NCBI RefSeq assembly: GCF_039969785.1
Contig: NZ_JBDVNC010000037.1
Location: 186,001 to 250,000, forward strand
DNA length: 64,000 nt
Direction of reading: 5' to 3'
DNA from: Shimia sp039969785
GTDB taxonomy: Bacteria; Pseudomonadota; Alphaproteobacteria; Rhodobacterales; Rhodobacteraceae
Below, one piece after another: positions 9,253 to 17,387 of this stretch. Each line of letters begins with the position of its first letter. Position 1 is the stretch's first letter. A program made the translations under genes and the position numbers. Below the pieces are notes generated by a model. It made no database searches and had not been told where the DNA came from. It worked only from the letters and a program-made list of their open reading frames with translations.

Positions 9253-9580
9253 CGTTATCCTCCTGACAAGCTCTGGTCTGCGACTCCTCGCCGCAAATCC
9301 AATTCTCAAACTCTAAGCGTGTTTTGCGGCGAATGACGAGTACTGATTAAAAAAAGGGCATTTTTGTCATTGTTGTTTCGACCACCGAAACAAAGCGCGA
9401 TCCGGGATCAAGACTGTCGGGAACTGTGTCAGCCTAAACCCAATTTCCCCACGTTTACCCTCGTTACAGCGTTGTTTTGCCCAACTTTGGCCCAATTCCT
9501 AAACGACAAATGACGGTGGCGCAAAGTGTCCGATCCTCGGGCATGTCAGGGACTGATGCGTCAAAATGAGGGACGGGATA
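9253..9580. other. 328-bp divergent intergenic region between gdh and the tad trio
   Basis: It contains no convincing gene. It must hold the promoters for glutamate dehydrogenase (leftward) and the TadG-like gene (rightward). A perfect inverted repeat lies at 9373-9393, listed separately. There is an A-run near 9349-9356. I could not define a confident -35/-10 pair on either strand. Confidence 0.6.
9373..9393. promoter_or_regulatory. inverted repeat, candidate operator
   Basis: Perfect 8-bp arms TTGTTTCG and CGAAACAA around the 5-base spacer ACCAC. It lies in the middle of the divergent gdh/tad region, 120 bp from the gdh start and 187 bp from the tad start. It could bind a dimeric regulator; no T-run follows, so a terminator is less likely. 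Confidence 0.4.
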
Positions 9581-11386
9581 ATGCGAAAGCTCGAAAACGA
9601 CTTTCTGCGAAACGGGCAGAACCGGACAGATGGGCAGAACATGCCCTGGCTTCGTCAATTCTGGAAGGAAGAAGACGGCGTGATCGTCGGTTTTGCAGTA
9701 TTTTTGTTCATGATCATTCTGATGATCGGCGGCGTCGGTATCGATGTTATGTATTCAGAAATGAAACGCACCCGACTTCAACACACACTGGACCGGGCCA
9801 TTCTCGCAGCGGCCGATCTCGATCAGACACGCGATCCACAAGAGGTTGTCGAAGACTATTTCGAAAAGGCCGGCATGTCGGACTTCCTCAGCACTGTGGT
9901 TGTCACGGATGGTCTGAATTATCGTCAGGTCGAAGCTTCGGCGACAACCACGCATGACACGATGTTTATGCGCCTTGTTGGTGTGGACACGCTCACTGCG
10001 CCTGCATCAGGTGCTGCCATCGAACGGATCGGCAATATCGAAATTTCGATGGTACTCGACGTATCGGGTTCGATGAACAGCAATTCACGCCTGGCCAACC
10101 TGAAAATCGCCGCCAATGACTTTGTCGAAACAATGGACGAAAATACCGAAGACGGAACGCTTTCGATATCCATTGTTCCCTACGCCACACAGGTGTCAGG
10201 CCCGGATGAATTGTTCGCTGAACTTAATGTGTCAGACGAACACTCCTATTCAAACTGCATTGACTTCACCGCTTCCGATTTCAACGAAACCGGCATCTCC
10301 ACAACCGAAGGGTTTGAGCGGACCATGCATTTTGATCCGTGGAACGAACATGACTATCGCGACAATGACCCAAGCTACCCCACCGGGCACTCAAGCGACA
10401 ACAGCGGCGACCCGGTCTGTGAATTGCAGGACAACCGCGAAATGATCGTTTTGCAGGACGATGTCACAGAGCTGCAAAACTTTATCAGTGCAATGTGGGG
10501 CGGTGGAAATACGTCCATTGATATCGGCATGAAATGGGGCACTGCGTTGCTGGACCCCGACCTGCAGCCTGCCGTAACCGAAATGATCGCAAACGGAGAC
10601 ATTCCGGACTCTTTCGAGGGGCGTCCCTATTCACATGCCGAAGCTGAATCGCTGAAGGTGATTGTGCTCATGACCGATGGTCAGAATACATCACAATACT
10701 ACATTCAGGATGACTTTCGCGATGGTCCCTCTAACGTCTGGTGGAATGAACAGGAAGAAATCTATTCCGTCTACGTTGGTCAGGATGAAGATGACGAAGA
10801 CGATGACGACATAACTGATGAACCGTTGTTCTACTGGCCGGGCCATTGGGATCCGGATGGTCAGTGGCAAGAGGGCTGGTATGACCACCCCTGGGGCAAT
10901 GGAACATACGAATCCGAAGAGGTCGTTGGGCAGGAACTTGAGTGCAGCTCTTACAAACGGAATGGGTCTTGCCGCCGCTATCGCTGGGTCGACGTCGTGG
11001 AAACCACTCAGATTGACGAACCCGGCGTAGCCGCAGTTGTAAGCTATCCGGATTTGTGGGCCTACACGTCTCCCCGTTGGGTCGCAGATCAGCTTTATGC
11101 CCCCTGGATGGGTCGGGACGATGCGCGCGCAGACTGGGATGATGGCGTTCAGGGCTCGTATGGAAACTCGGCCAAGAACACCCGGACCGAGAACATCTGC
11201 GATGCCGCCAAGGCCGAAGGAATTATCGTCTTTACCATTGGCTTTGAGGCACCCGCAGACGGTCAGGCCATTCTGCAAGACTGCGCCAGCTCGGACAGCC
11301 ACTACTTTGACGTTAACGGGCTGGAAATCCAGGATGCCTTTGCGGCCATTGCAACGTCGATAAGACAGCTGAGGTTGACCCAATGA
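9581..11386 (+). CDS. TadG-like pilus/surface protein with VWA domain
   Basis: A 601-residue protein (start at 9581 preferred: GAGGGACGGGATA precedes it; an ATG at 9566 is the alternative). N-terminal cytoplasmic part, then one membrane segment at about 37-57, followed by the TadE/TadG-like pattern and a VWA domain with MIDAS DVSGSM near residue 158. The VWA is split by a long insert rich in D, E, W and Y, including an EDDEDDDD run near residue 403. In Tad systems such proteins are pseudopilin-related or anchor the machine. It overlaps the following tadE by 4 bp. No tadA, tadB, tadC, cpaB or rcpA gene is present here. Confidence 0.82.
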   Translation: MRKLENDFLRNGQNRTDGQNMPWLRQFWKEEDGVIVGFAVFLFMIILMIGGVGIDVMYSEMKRTRLQHTLDRAILAAADLDQTRDPQEVVEDYFEKAGMSDFLSTVVVTDGLNYRQVEASATTTHDTMFMRLVGVDTLTAPASGAAIERIGNIEISMVLDVSGSMNSNSRLANLKIAANDFVETMDENTEDGTLSISIVPYATQVSGPDELFAELNVSDEHSYSNCIDFTASDFNETGISTTEGFERTMHFDPWNEHDYRDNDPSYPTGHSSDNSGDPVCELQDNREMIVLQDDVTELQNFISAMWGGGNTSIDIGMKWGTALLDPDLQPAVTEMIANGDIPDSFEGRPYSHAEAESLKVIVLMTDGQNTSQYYIQDDFRDGPSNVWWNEQEEIYSVYVGQDEDDEDDDDITDEPLFYWPGHWDPDGQWQEGWYDHPWGNGTYESEEVVGQELECSSYKRNGSCRRYRWVDVVETTQIDEPGVAAVVSYPDLWAYTSPRWVADQLYAPWMGRDDARADWDDGVQGSYGNSAKNTRTENICDAAKAEGIIVFTIGFEAPADGQAILQDCASSDSHYFDVNGLEIQDAFAAIATSIRQLRLTQ

Positions 11387-11919
11387 GCATGCGTAAAAAA
11401 TCATTCTTCTCTCGCTTTAAGCGGGACGAAGAGGGCCACGCGACCATCGAGTTCGCAATTATGGTTCCATTTCTGTTCATCATCATGCTCTCCGCAATCG
11501 AGCTTGGTATCCTGACAATGCGCTACGCATTTCTGGAACGAGGGCTGGATTTGGTCGTGCGCGATATTCGCCTGTCCACCGGGACAGATTTCGCCCATGA
11601 CACGATCCGCGACGAAGTCTGCGAACACGCCGCTATGATCCCGGACTGTTCCAACAATCTGAAGCTCGAGATGATCACGCTAAGCCTGCGCGAGTGGACT
11701 GGTGTGCCCTCGGAAACCGTGTGCACCAACCGCTCTGAAGACGTCCAGCCCGTGACCACCTTTGCTTCCGGAGCGGAAAACGAACTGATGGTGTTGCGTG
11801 TGTGCGCCAAGGTTGAACCGCTGTTCCCGACCACTGGTCTGGGCGCAACCTTTGACGTCGACTCTGCGGGTGACTACTCGCTGATCGCATCAACCGCCTT
11901 TGTGCAGGAACCGAGGTAA
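11383..11919 (+). CDS. TadE-family pilus assembly protein
   Basis: A 178-residue TadE-like protein. After a basic stretch comes DEEGHATIEFAIMVPFLF, the prepilin-like G-x4-E pattern that TadV-type peptidases recognise, and a single membrane helix at about 24-46. The rest is exported and holds several cysteines (C87, C94, C114, C133 region). Start ATG overlaps the previous stop as ATGA. It is a minor-pilin or assembly candidate; specific role unknown. Confidence 0.82.
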   Translation: MSMRKKSFFSRFKRDEEGHATIEFAIMVPFLFIIMLSAIELGILTMRYAFLERGLDLVVRDIRLSTGTDFAHDTIRDEVCEHAAMIPDCSNNLKLEMITLSLREWTGVPSETVCTNRSEDVQPVTTFASGAENELMVLRVCAKVEPLFPTTGLGATFDVDSAGDYSLIASTAFVQEPR

Positions 11920-11925
11920 CCGAAT

Positions 11926-12474
11926 ATGTTGTGTACCCTAAGCCACTTTTTAAAACGCTTCCGCGACGACACCAAAGGCACGGTTGCAGTCGAAGCCGCG
12001 ATTGTTCTGCCGATGCTGTTCTGGGCCTTTATGGCCATGGCTGTGTTCTTTGACATGTACCAGACCCGGTCCACGTCGGAAAAAGCCGCCTTTACAGTAT
12101 CGGACCTGCTGTCACGCGAAACGGCTGCGGTTGATCAGGATTATCTGGACAATGCGCTTGGCTTGTTCAAGTCGATCTCGACACTGGATTCCGTATCGTC
12201 GCTGCGCGTTAGCGTCGTGTCCTACAGTGACATTGACGACGAGTATTTTCTGGATTGGTCGCACGGCACCGGACTGGATGACGGGCTGGATGATCTCGGA
12301 CTACAGAATATGACAGGCCACCTGCCTGTTCTGGTCAATGGCGAACGTCTGATTGTTGTGCAGACCTTTGGAAAATACGATCCGCCGATCGATGTTGGTC
12401 TGGGCACAATCGACGTGGACACGTTTGTGTTCTCGCGCCCACGCTTTGCGCCTCAACTGGCCTGGTCGTCCTGA
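11926..12474 (+). CDS. TadE-family pilus assembly protein, second copy
   Basis: A 182-residue protein with the same architecture as its neighbour: DDTKGTVAVEAAIVLPMLF, again a prepilin-like G-x4-E site, then one membrane helix near 20-42. It starts 6 bp after the previous gene and ends the trio. Its last 22 bp overlap the 3-prime end of the convergent gene at 12453-12941. The two TadE proteins are diverged, so a tandem duplication is old or they have separate roles. Confidence 0.8.
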   Translation: MLCTLSHFLKRFRDDTKGTVAVEAAIVLPMLFWAFMAMAVFFDMYQTRSTSEKAAFTVSDLLSRETAAVDQDYLDNALGLFKSISTLDSVSSLRVSVVSYSDIDDEYFLDWSHGTGLDDGLDDLGLQNMTGHLPVLVNGERLIVVQTFGKYDPPIDVGLGTIDVDTFVFSRPRFAPQLAWSS

Positions 12475-12941
12475 TTTTTTTCATGCAGGACCACCTGCAA
12501 TATCTGAGCCATCGCCTTTGATTGCGAACCGGCCGTAACGCCGCCGATACCAATCCGGCGTCCCAAACACCACCAAAGCCCCGGTTGCCATCTGCGCGAC
12601 CGGGGCTCTTTCAATCGTATGAGAAAGCCGTTGGATGGTTTAAACGCAAATGTCCCGCGTTCAACTTGTGCGATCTGATCAAGGGTGGCGATCACCTCAC
12701 CCGATGAGCTGCGCAATTCTTCCATCGTCAATTCGATCTGAAACTCTGTGGCCTTGCGCGTCGCATCAGTCAGCCAAAGCGCAACGAGACCTAATCCAAT
12801 CAGGAAAACCTGCCATTGCAACGCGGGTGCCGTGGACAGCCCCAGATAGATCAGCAACCCACCAAGGGCGCCCATCACCAGAATGCCAAACCAACGACGT
12901 GGTGCTGATGCACCGACGACTGCAATGACCTCTTCCTGCAT
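12453..12941 (-). CDS. two-helix membrane protein of unknown function
   Basis: A 162-residue protein with two adjacent hydrophobic segments at about 16-34 and 40-57, a PH-like or DUF-type soluble part (FQIELTMEELRSSSGEVIA and FKPSNGFLIRL), and a short basic region. Good ribosome site GCAGGAGAGATT before the ATG at 12941. The C-terminus overlaps tadE-2 tail to tail. Resembles small bacterial PH-domain membrane proteins in pattern only; I do not assign a function. Confidence 0.65.
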   Translation of the reverse strand: MQEEVIAVVGASAPRRWFGILVMGALGGLLIYLGLSTAPALQWQVFLIGLGLVALWLTDATRKATEFQIELTMEELRSSSGEVIATLDQIAQVERGTFAFKPSNGFLIRLKEPRSRRWQPGLWWCLGRRIGIGGVTAGSQSKAMAQILQVVLHEKNQDDQAS

Positions 12942-13050
12942 AATCTCTCCTGCCTAAACTGCGTTGCTCAACCGCGCCAAAGCGGCCCTGAGCGATGACA
13001 TTCAACACCCCACTTACGGCAAAGTCAGAACATGTGCCACCAAAGCAATT

Positions 13051-14094
13051 CTAGTATGGCATCGGATGCGCTCTGTGCACCTCATTTATCTCTTTCAACA
13101 CTTCGTCGCTTAGTCGCTGATCCGCCATTTTCAGGATATGTTCCAGCTGACCCAGTCGGGTTGCACCGAAAATGGAGCTGCACAAAAATGGGCGCTGCAA
13201 GGTAAAGGCCAAAGCCATATGCACCGGGTCCAGCCCATGACGCGCCGCAATTGCAAGGTACACATCGATCACTTCAAAGATACGTGGAGACACCCGTCCG
13301 CCCAGATTGTCGACGATGGATTTGCGCGACCCTTCCGGCACCGCGCCATTCTGGTATTTGCCCGTCAGCAAACCGGCTGCCAACGGGGAAAATGCAAGCA
13401 AACCAACGTCTTCGTTGATGCTCACTTCGGCCATATCGGTATCATACAAACGGCAAAGTAATGAATATTCGTTCTGAACAGACGCCACACGGGGACCGTG
13501 TCCAGCCTCGGCAAGCCGCGCCCACTGGGACGTGCCCCACGCGCTTTCATTTGACAGGCCAAACGCACGGATACGCCCCTTGTCAACTTCGCGCTGCAAC
13601 GCGCCCAGCGCGTCCTGCATATGCGCAATTGTGTCGCTGTAGGATTGCTTTGACGGGTCAAAATTCCAGTTCTGGCGGAACATATATGACCCACGGTTGG
13701 GCCAGTGGAACTGATACAGGTCGATATAATCGGTTTTCAGGCGCTTCAGCGATCCGTCAATTGCTTCGGGAATGGATTGCGACGTGATTGGCGCGCCGTC
13801 GCGCACATGTTTCAGGCCCATGCCCGAATGCTTGGTCGCCAAAATCACGTCAGACCGGCGTCCGGTGCGCGCGAACCACTGGCCGACAATTTCCTCGCTG
13901 CGCCCCTGGGTTTCCGGGGAGACCGGATTGACGGGGTACATTTCGGCGGTGTCGACAAAATTGATCCCAGCCGCCAGCGCCATGTCGATCTGGGCGTGAG
14001 AGTCTGCGGTGTCAGTTTGGGTTCCAAAGGTCATTGTCCCAAGGCAAAGCTCGGACACCGACATACCGGTACGGCCCAACGGGTTCATCTTCAT
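13051..14094 (-). CDS. aldo/keto reductase
   Basis: A 347-residue AKR of the Tas/YajO type. Visible features are the N-terminal LGRTGMSVSELCLGTMTFG, the catalytic region FVDTAEMYPVNP (D and Y of the tetrad), K in ATKHSG, and H in YQFHWPNRG. The C-terminal NADPH-binding FGATRLGQLEHIL is also present. It reduces aldehydes or ketones with NADPH in the cytoplasm; the natural substrate is unknown. Not in an obvious operon. Confidence 0.9.
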   Translation of the reverse strand: MKMNPLGRTGMSVSELCLGTMTFGTQTDTADSHAQIDMALAAGINFVDTAEMYPVNPVSPETQGRSEEIVGQWFARTGRRSDVILATKHSGMGLKHVRDGAPITSQSIPEAIDGSLKRLKTDYIDLYQFHWPNRGSYMFRQNWNFDPSKQSYSDTIAHMQDALGALQREVDKGRIRAFGLSNESAWGTSQWARLAEAGHGPRVASVQNEYSLLCRLYDTDMAEVSINEDVGLLAFSPLAAGLLTGKYQNGAVPEGSRKSIVDNLGGRVSPRIFEVIDVYLAIAARHGLDPVHMALAFTLQRPFLCSSIFGATRLGQLEHILKMADQRLSDEVLKEINEVHRAHPMPY

Positions 14095-14174
14095 CTGAAT
14101 GGTCCTGTCTGTTTCGCGTGCCTGCGCACCCTAACTATGGTGCAAACATGTGCAAGGGGGGGCGCCGCCCCCGC

Positions 14175-14201
14175 CGCGGCAAGCCGCGACTCCCCCGGAG
14201 T
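14175..14201 (-). terminator. paired GC-rich hairpins downstream of agmatinase
   Basis: On the minus strand the agmatinase stop is followed by an A-rich stretch, then ACTCC-GGG-GGAGT (14189-14201) and CGCGG-CTTG-CCGCG (14175-14188). A sequence of this type (GGAGTATTTTTGGCAAAATGAAG on the plus strand) recurs between genes in Rhodobacteraceae, from general knowledge. It occurs once here. A bidirectional terminator is the simplest reading. Confidence 0.45.
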
Positions 14202-14223
14202 ATTTTTGGCAAAATGAAGTCGA

Positions 14224-15183
14224 TCAGGATTTGGGGCGGGCGTGGAAGATAAAGCCAAGCATGTTGAGCAGGACTTGCGCGGCCAGAATAGAGGTCGACC
14301 CGGTTGGATCATAATCCGGCGCCACCTCGACCAGATCGATGCCAACAACTTCGTGGCGCTGCGCGAGGTTCTGCAGCATTTCCAGAACGTCATAATAGAG
14401 AAAGCCCCCATGACTGGGCGTGCCGGTGCCCGGCGCAATGGATGGGCAGAACCCGTCAATGTCGATCGTGACATAGACGCGCGCATCTTTGGGAATGCGC
14501 GCAATGACACCTGCGGGACCAAGCGCGCGCGCCTGCCGCACGCTCAGAATGTCGCTGCCCATCTGGCGCGCATCCGCATAGCCTTCGCGCGCGGTTGAGC
14601 TGACATTGCGGATGCCGACCTGGGTCAGCCCGGTGACATAGGGTTTCTCGGCGGCGCGGCGCATTGGATTGCCATGCCCAAACCGTACCCCGTGGCGTTC
14701 ATCAACAAAATCCAGATGCGCGTCGATCTGCAGGATGTGTATGTCGCCCTGTCCTTCGAACGCGTTGATGCAGGGGATATTGACCGAGTGATCACCGCCA
14801 ATCACCACTGGCAGAGCGCCTGCATCAAGGATCGCGCGTACACCGGTTTCGATATTGGCATGGCTCTTTTGCGTATTGGTGTGCACGATATCAGCATCAC
14901 CAATATCCACCATCCGCACCGAGGCGGGCAGATAGGTGGCGTCATCTTCGTGATCGTAAGCCCCGGCGTGCCCAAAGCTGAACAGGGTTGAAGCCTCACG
15001 CACGGCACGCGGGCCAAACCGGGCGCCGCTGCGCCACTGGGTGCCGAAATCATATGGTGCGCCCAATATGGCAACATCTGCGTCAATCGCCGCCCAGTCT
15101 GCAACATAGGGCCGTTTGCCAAAGGTCGAAATGCCCACAAATGGCAGATCCAGCCTGCCGTCTTCGTATCCGTGCCCGCTCAT
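14224..15183 (-). CDS. speB: agmatinase / ureohydrolase
   Basis: A 319-residue ureohydrolase that hydrolyses agmatine to putrescine and urea. The start at 15183 is chosen because AACAGGAGCGGTTC precedes that ATG; a longer frame to 15258 lacks this. Dinuclear manganese motifs are present: GGDHSVN, DAHLDF-x-DE and DIDGFCPSIAPGTG. Arginase, guanidinobutyrase and related activities cannot be excluded from sequence alone. Its upstream region is shared with the divergent ImuA-like gene. Confidence 0.85.
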   Translation of the reverse strand: MSGHGYEDGRLDLPFVGISTFGKRPYVADWAAIDADVAILGAPYDFGTQWRSGARFGPRAVREASTLFSFGHAGAYDHEDDATYLPASVRMVDIGDADIVHTNTQKSHANIETGVRAILDAGALPVVIGGDHSVNIPCINAFEGQGDIHILQIDAHLDFVDERHGVRFGHGNPMRRAAEKPYVTGLTQVGIRNVSSTAREGYADARQMGSDILSVRQARALGPAGVIARIPKDARVYVTIDIDGFCPSIAPGTGTPSHGGFLYYDVLEMLQNLAQRHEVVGIDLVEVAPDYDPTGSTSILAAQVLLNMLGFIFHARPKS

Positions 15184-15283
15184 GAACCGCTCCTGTTGAT
15201 ATGCCTCTACGGTGCCGGAAATATAGCTGTGGGTAAAGAGCATCCATATTGAGAACAAAAGAGGAATATGTTATACCTGTGGC

Positions 15284-15904
15284 ATGGCGACTCATCTTCT
15301 TAAACGGGCCCCGGACCGCCCCCGCCCCGCGTTGGAGGCCGCCCCCGGCATTTCGCTCAGGCTGGCGCGCCTGCACGAGGCGTGCGGCCCGGCGCGCTAT
15401 ACGTTTGCGCTGTGGCTGGCGCGCCAGACACGCGGGCCGGTGTTCTGGATTGCCCCTGATTGGAGCGCGGCACCGCTCAACCCCGATGGCATGGCACGTT
15501 TTGCGCATCCCGGGCGGTTCACCTTTATCACCCCGCGCCGCCCCGAAGAACTGCTCTGGACGATGGAGGAAACGCTGCGCGCCGGGATCGTGCCGCTGGT
15601 GGTGGCGGACCTGCCCGGCCTGCCCGCGCTGACCCCGGTGCGGCGCCTGCATCTGGCTGCTGAAACCGGCGTGGCGGAAACCGGGCACGCCCCGCTGGGG
15701 CTGATCCTGACCCCCGATCAGGGCGGCGCGCAAGGGGTCGAAAGCCGCTGGCATATGGCGCAGTCCCATACCGCAGACCAGGACGCCTGGACCCTGACCC
15801 GCCTGCGCGCGCGCACCGATCCGCAACGCAGCTGGCATGTCACCGGCCTGCCCGCCAAACCACAGCTTTCCTCAGTCGAAATCCCCGACACGCAGATAGC
15901 CTGA
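15284..15904 (+). CDS. ImuA-like protein
   Basis: A 206-residue protein resembling the RecA-like ImuA family (HEACGPARYTFALWLARQ, then VFWIAP and the ITPRRPEELLWTMEE and LPLVVADLPG-type segments). The P-loop is not a canonical Walker A. In alphaproteobacteria imuA usually precedes imuB and dnaE2 in a LexA-controlled mutagenesis cassette; neither is next to it here, and I see no clear GAAC-N7-GTTC LexA box upstream. It may be a lone paralogue. Its last 33 bp overlap the convergent tetR gene. Confidence 0.55.
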   Translation: MATHLLKRAPDRPRPALEAAPGISLRLARLHEACGPARYTFALWLARQTRGPVFWIAPDWSAAPLNPDGMARFAHPGRFTFITPRRPEELLWTMEETLRAGIVPLVVADLPGLPALTPVRRLHLAAETGVAETGHAPLGLILTPDQGGAQGVESRWHMAQSHTADQDAWTLTRLRARTDPQRSWHVTGLPAKPQLSSVEIPDTQIA

Positions 15905-16483
15905 GGCCGCACGCATCACCCGCGCCACCAGCGCAGGTTCATCGCGTTCACCGCGCATCATGGCGTCGTCAATCATGCCCCGGCTCAGCCCGATCAGATC
16001 CAGCGCGGACAACTCAGGGCGCGCCACACCATGCGCGGCCAGCACACCCGACACCACACCCAAAATCTCGCGCTCCAACGCGTCGGTTTCCCCCTGCATC
16101 GGCACCAGCAACGCCGCCCGGTCCAACGCCTGCGCCAGCTGCGGCCACCCCCGTTGATGACGCACCGTTGCCGCGATCAACGCCCGCAGGGCCACCTCTA
16201 ACGAGGCCCCGAGCGTCTCTTCTGCCGCAGCGTTCAACCCATGCACAAGCCGCGCACGTTTGTCACGCACCAACGCGGTCACAATCGCCGCTTTGTTTGG
16301 AAAATACTGATAAAGCGACCCCACGCTGACCCCGGCCCGATCCGCTATCACATTGGTGTTCAGCGCACCAATGCCCCCCTCTGCCAAAATGCGAGCCGCC
16401 GCCTGCAAAATCGCATCATAAGTCGCCTGTGCCCGCGCCTGACGTGGTTTTTTACGTGGATTTACAGGGGGGTGATCAGCCAT
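15872..16483 (-). CDS. TetR-family transcriptional regulator
   Basis: A 203-residue regulator (ATG at 16483; a GTG-initiated extension to 16519 is less likely). Residues 10-60 hold the TetR helix-turn-helix: ATYDAILQAAARILAEGG, then the recognition segment AGVSVGSLYQYFPNKAAIV. The rest is a helical ligand domain. It is transcribed away from the SDR gene at 16560, so it probably represses that gene and itself. Candidate operators are the palindromes at 16502-16521 and 16548-16558. Ligand unknown. Confidence 0.85.
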   Translation of the reverse strand: MADHPPVNPRKKPRQARAQATYDAILQAAARILAEGGIGALNTNVIADRAGVSVGSLYQYFPNKAAIVTALVRDKRARLVHGLNAAAEETLGASLEVALRALIAATVRHQRGWPQLAQALDRAALLVPMQGETDALEREILGVVSGVLAAHGVARPELSALDLIGLSRGMIDDAMMRGERDEPALVARVMRAASGYLRVGDFD

Positions 16484-16501
16484 CAGCAAAGCGAGTCCCA
16501 A

Positions 16502-16521
16502 ATGCAAGCAATTGCTCACAT
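16502..16521. promoter_or_regulatory. palindrome between tetR and SDR, candidate TetR operator
   Basis: The sequence reads ATG-CA-AGCAATTGCT-CA-CAT: a perfect 10-bp core AGCAATTGCT with further symmetric ATG/CAT flanks, 16 of 20 positions symmetric. It is 19 bp upstream of the preferred tetR start and 39 bp upstream of the SDR start, suitable for control of both. Confidence 0.55.
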
Positions 16522-16547
16522 ATTAACACAAACACCATTCCTCACAA

Positions 16548-16558
16548 CGGACAGTCCG
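16548..16558. promoter_or_regulatory. short palindrome at the SDR start
   Basis: CGGAC-A-GTCCG, perfect 5-bp arms, ends one base before the SDR start codon. It covers the ribosome-binding region, and could be a secondary operator or an mRNA hairpin that limits translation. Short enough to be chance. Confidence 0.3.
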
Positions 16559-16559
16559 C

Positions 16560-17309
16560 ATGTACGCCTTCACCAATCAGACAATCCTGCTCACCGGCGC
16601 CACAGGAGGCATTGGCCAGGCGCTTGCACACCAGCTTACCCAACAGGGCGCGCATGTGCTGGCCACAGGCCGCGCAGAACTGCCGCTACAGTCCCTTGCC
16701 GCAACCGCGCCGGACCAGATCACGCAAATCGTGGCGGATCTGAACACCCGGACAGGGCGCAATCATATTATCGCCGTCGCCCAAACCCACCCCCTGACCG
16801 GGGTTATCCACAACGCCGGGCTTCAGCTCGAAACCAACTTTGCCACCAACAACGCGCCCGACAACGCGCCCGACAACGCGCCCGATGTCACGTCAGAAAT
16901 CGCAGTGAACCTGCAAGCCCCACTGCACCTGACTGCCGCCCTTTTGCCGCACCTTTCTGGCCCAGCCCCTTTCCTAAGCTTCATTACCTCATCGCTTGTC
17001 CTTGCCCCAAAACAAGACGCGCCGATCTATTGCGCCACCAAAGCCGGATTGCACAGCTTCACCCGCGCCCTCGGGTATCAATGCGCTCAGTCGCGCCCCG
17101 ATGTCCTGATCAACGAAGTGTTCCCGGCGCTGGTCGATACCCCCATGACCGCCGGACGCGGCAGCGGCAAAGACAGCCCCGAAACCGTCGCAATCGCCAT
17201 TCTGAAGGGGCTGCAGAACCGTCGAACCGAAACATGGGTCGGCAAAGCCAGACTGCTGCGCCTGCTCAACCTGCTTTGCCCGCCTCTGGTGGCAAAAATC
17301 CTGAAATAG
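16560..17309 (+). CDS. short-chain dehydrogenase/reductase
   Basis: A 249-residue SDR. The NAD(P) motif TGATGGIGQAL is near residues 13-23, the NAG motif is at HNAGLQ, the catalytic Ser is in ITSSLVLAP, and Y-x3-K is at YCATKAG. The substrate is unknown. A 12-bp tandem repeat at 16851-16886 expands a surface loop after the NAG motif to NNAPDNAPDNAPD. Divergent from the tetR gene, which likely regulates it. Ends with TAG. Confidence 0.88.
   Translation: MYAFTNQTILLTGATGGIGQALAHQLTQQGAHVLATGRAELPLQSLAATAPDQITQIVADLNTRTGRNHIIAVAQTHPLTGVIHNAGLQLETNFATNNAPDNAPDNAPDVTSEIAVNLQAPLHLTAALLPHLSGPAPFLSFITSSLVLAPKQDAPIYCATKAGLHSFTRALGYQCAQSRPDVLINEVFPALVDTPMTAGRGSGKDSPETVAIAILKGLQNRRTETWVGKARLLRLLNLLCPPLVAKILK
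16851..16886 (+). repeat. in-frame 12-bp tandem repeat in the SDR gene
   Basis: Three adjacent copies of AACGCGCCCGAC, the last ending in T. They encode NAPD three times and keep the reading frame. Typical of replication slippage; copy number may vary between strains. Confidence 0.9.
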
Positions 17310-17387
17310 CCCAAATGCCCAAAAACGACCTGTATTCGTCGATTAACCACAAGCCCCGCAATCTGACCGCGCGATGCTGACCTCATT

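Noticed and set aside
9373..9393. Reading this inverted repeat as a terminator
   Set aside because: It lies between two divergent genes and has no T-run in either direction, so an operator is more plausible.
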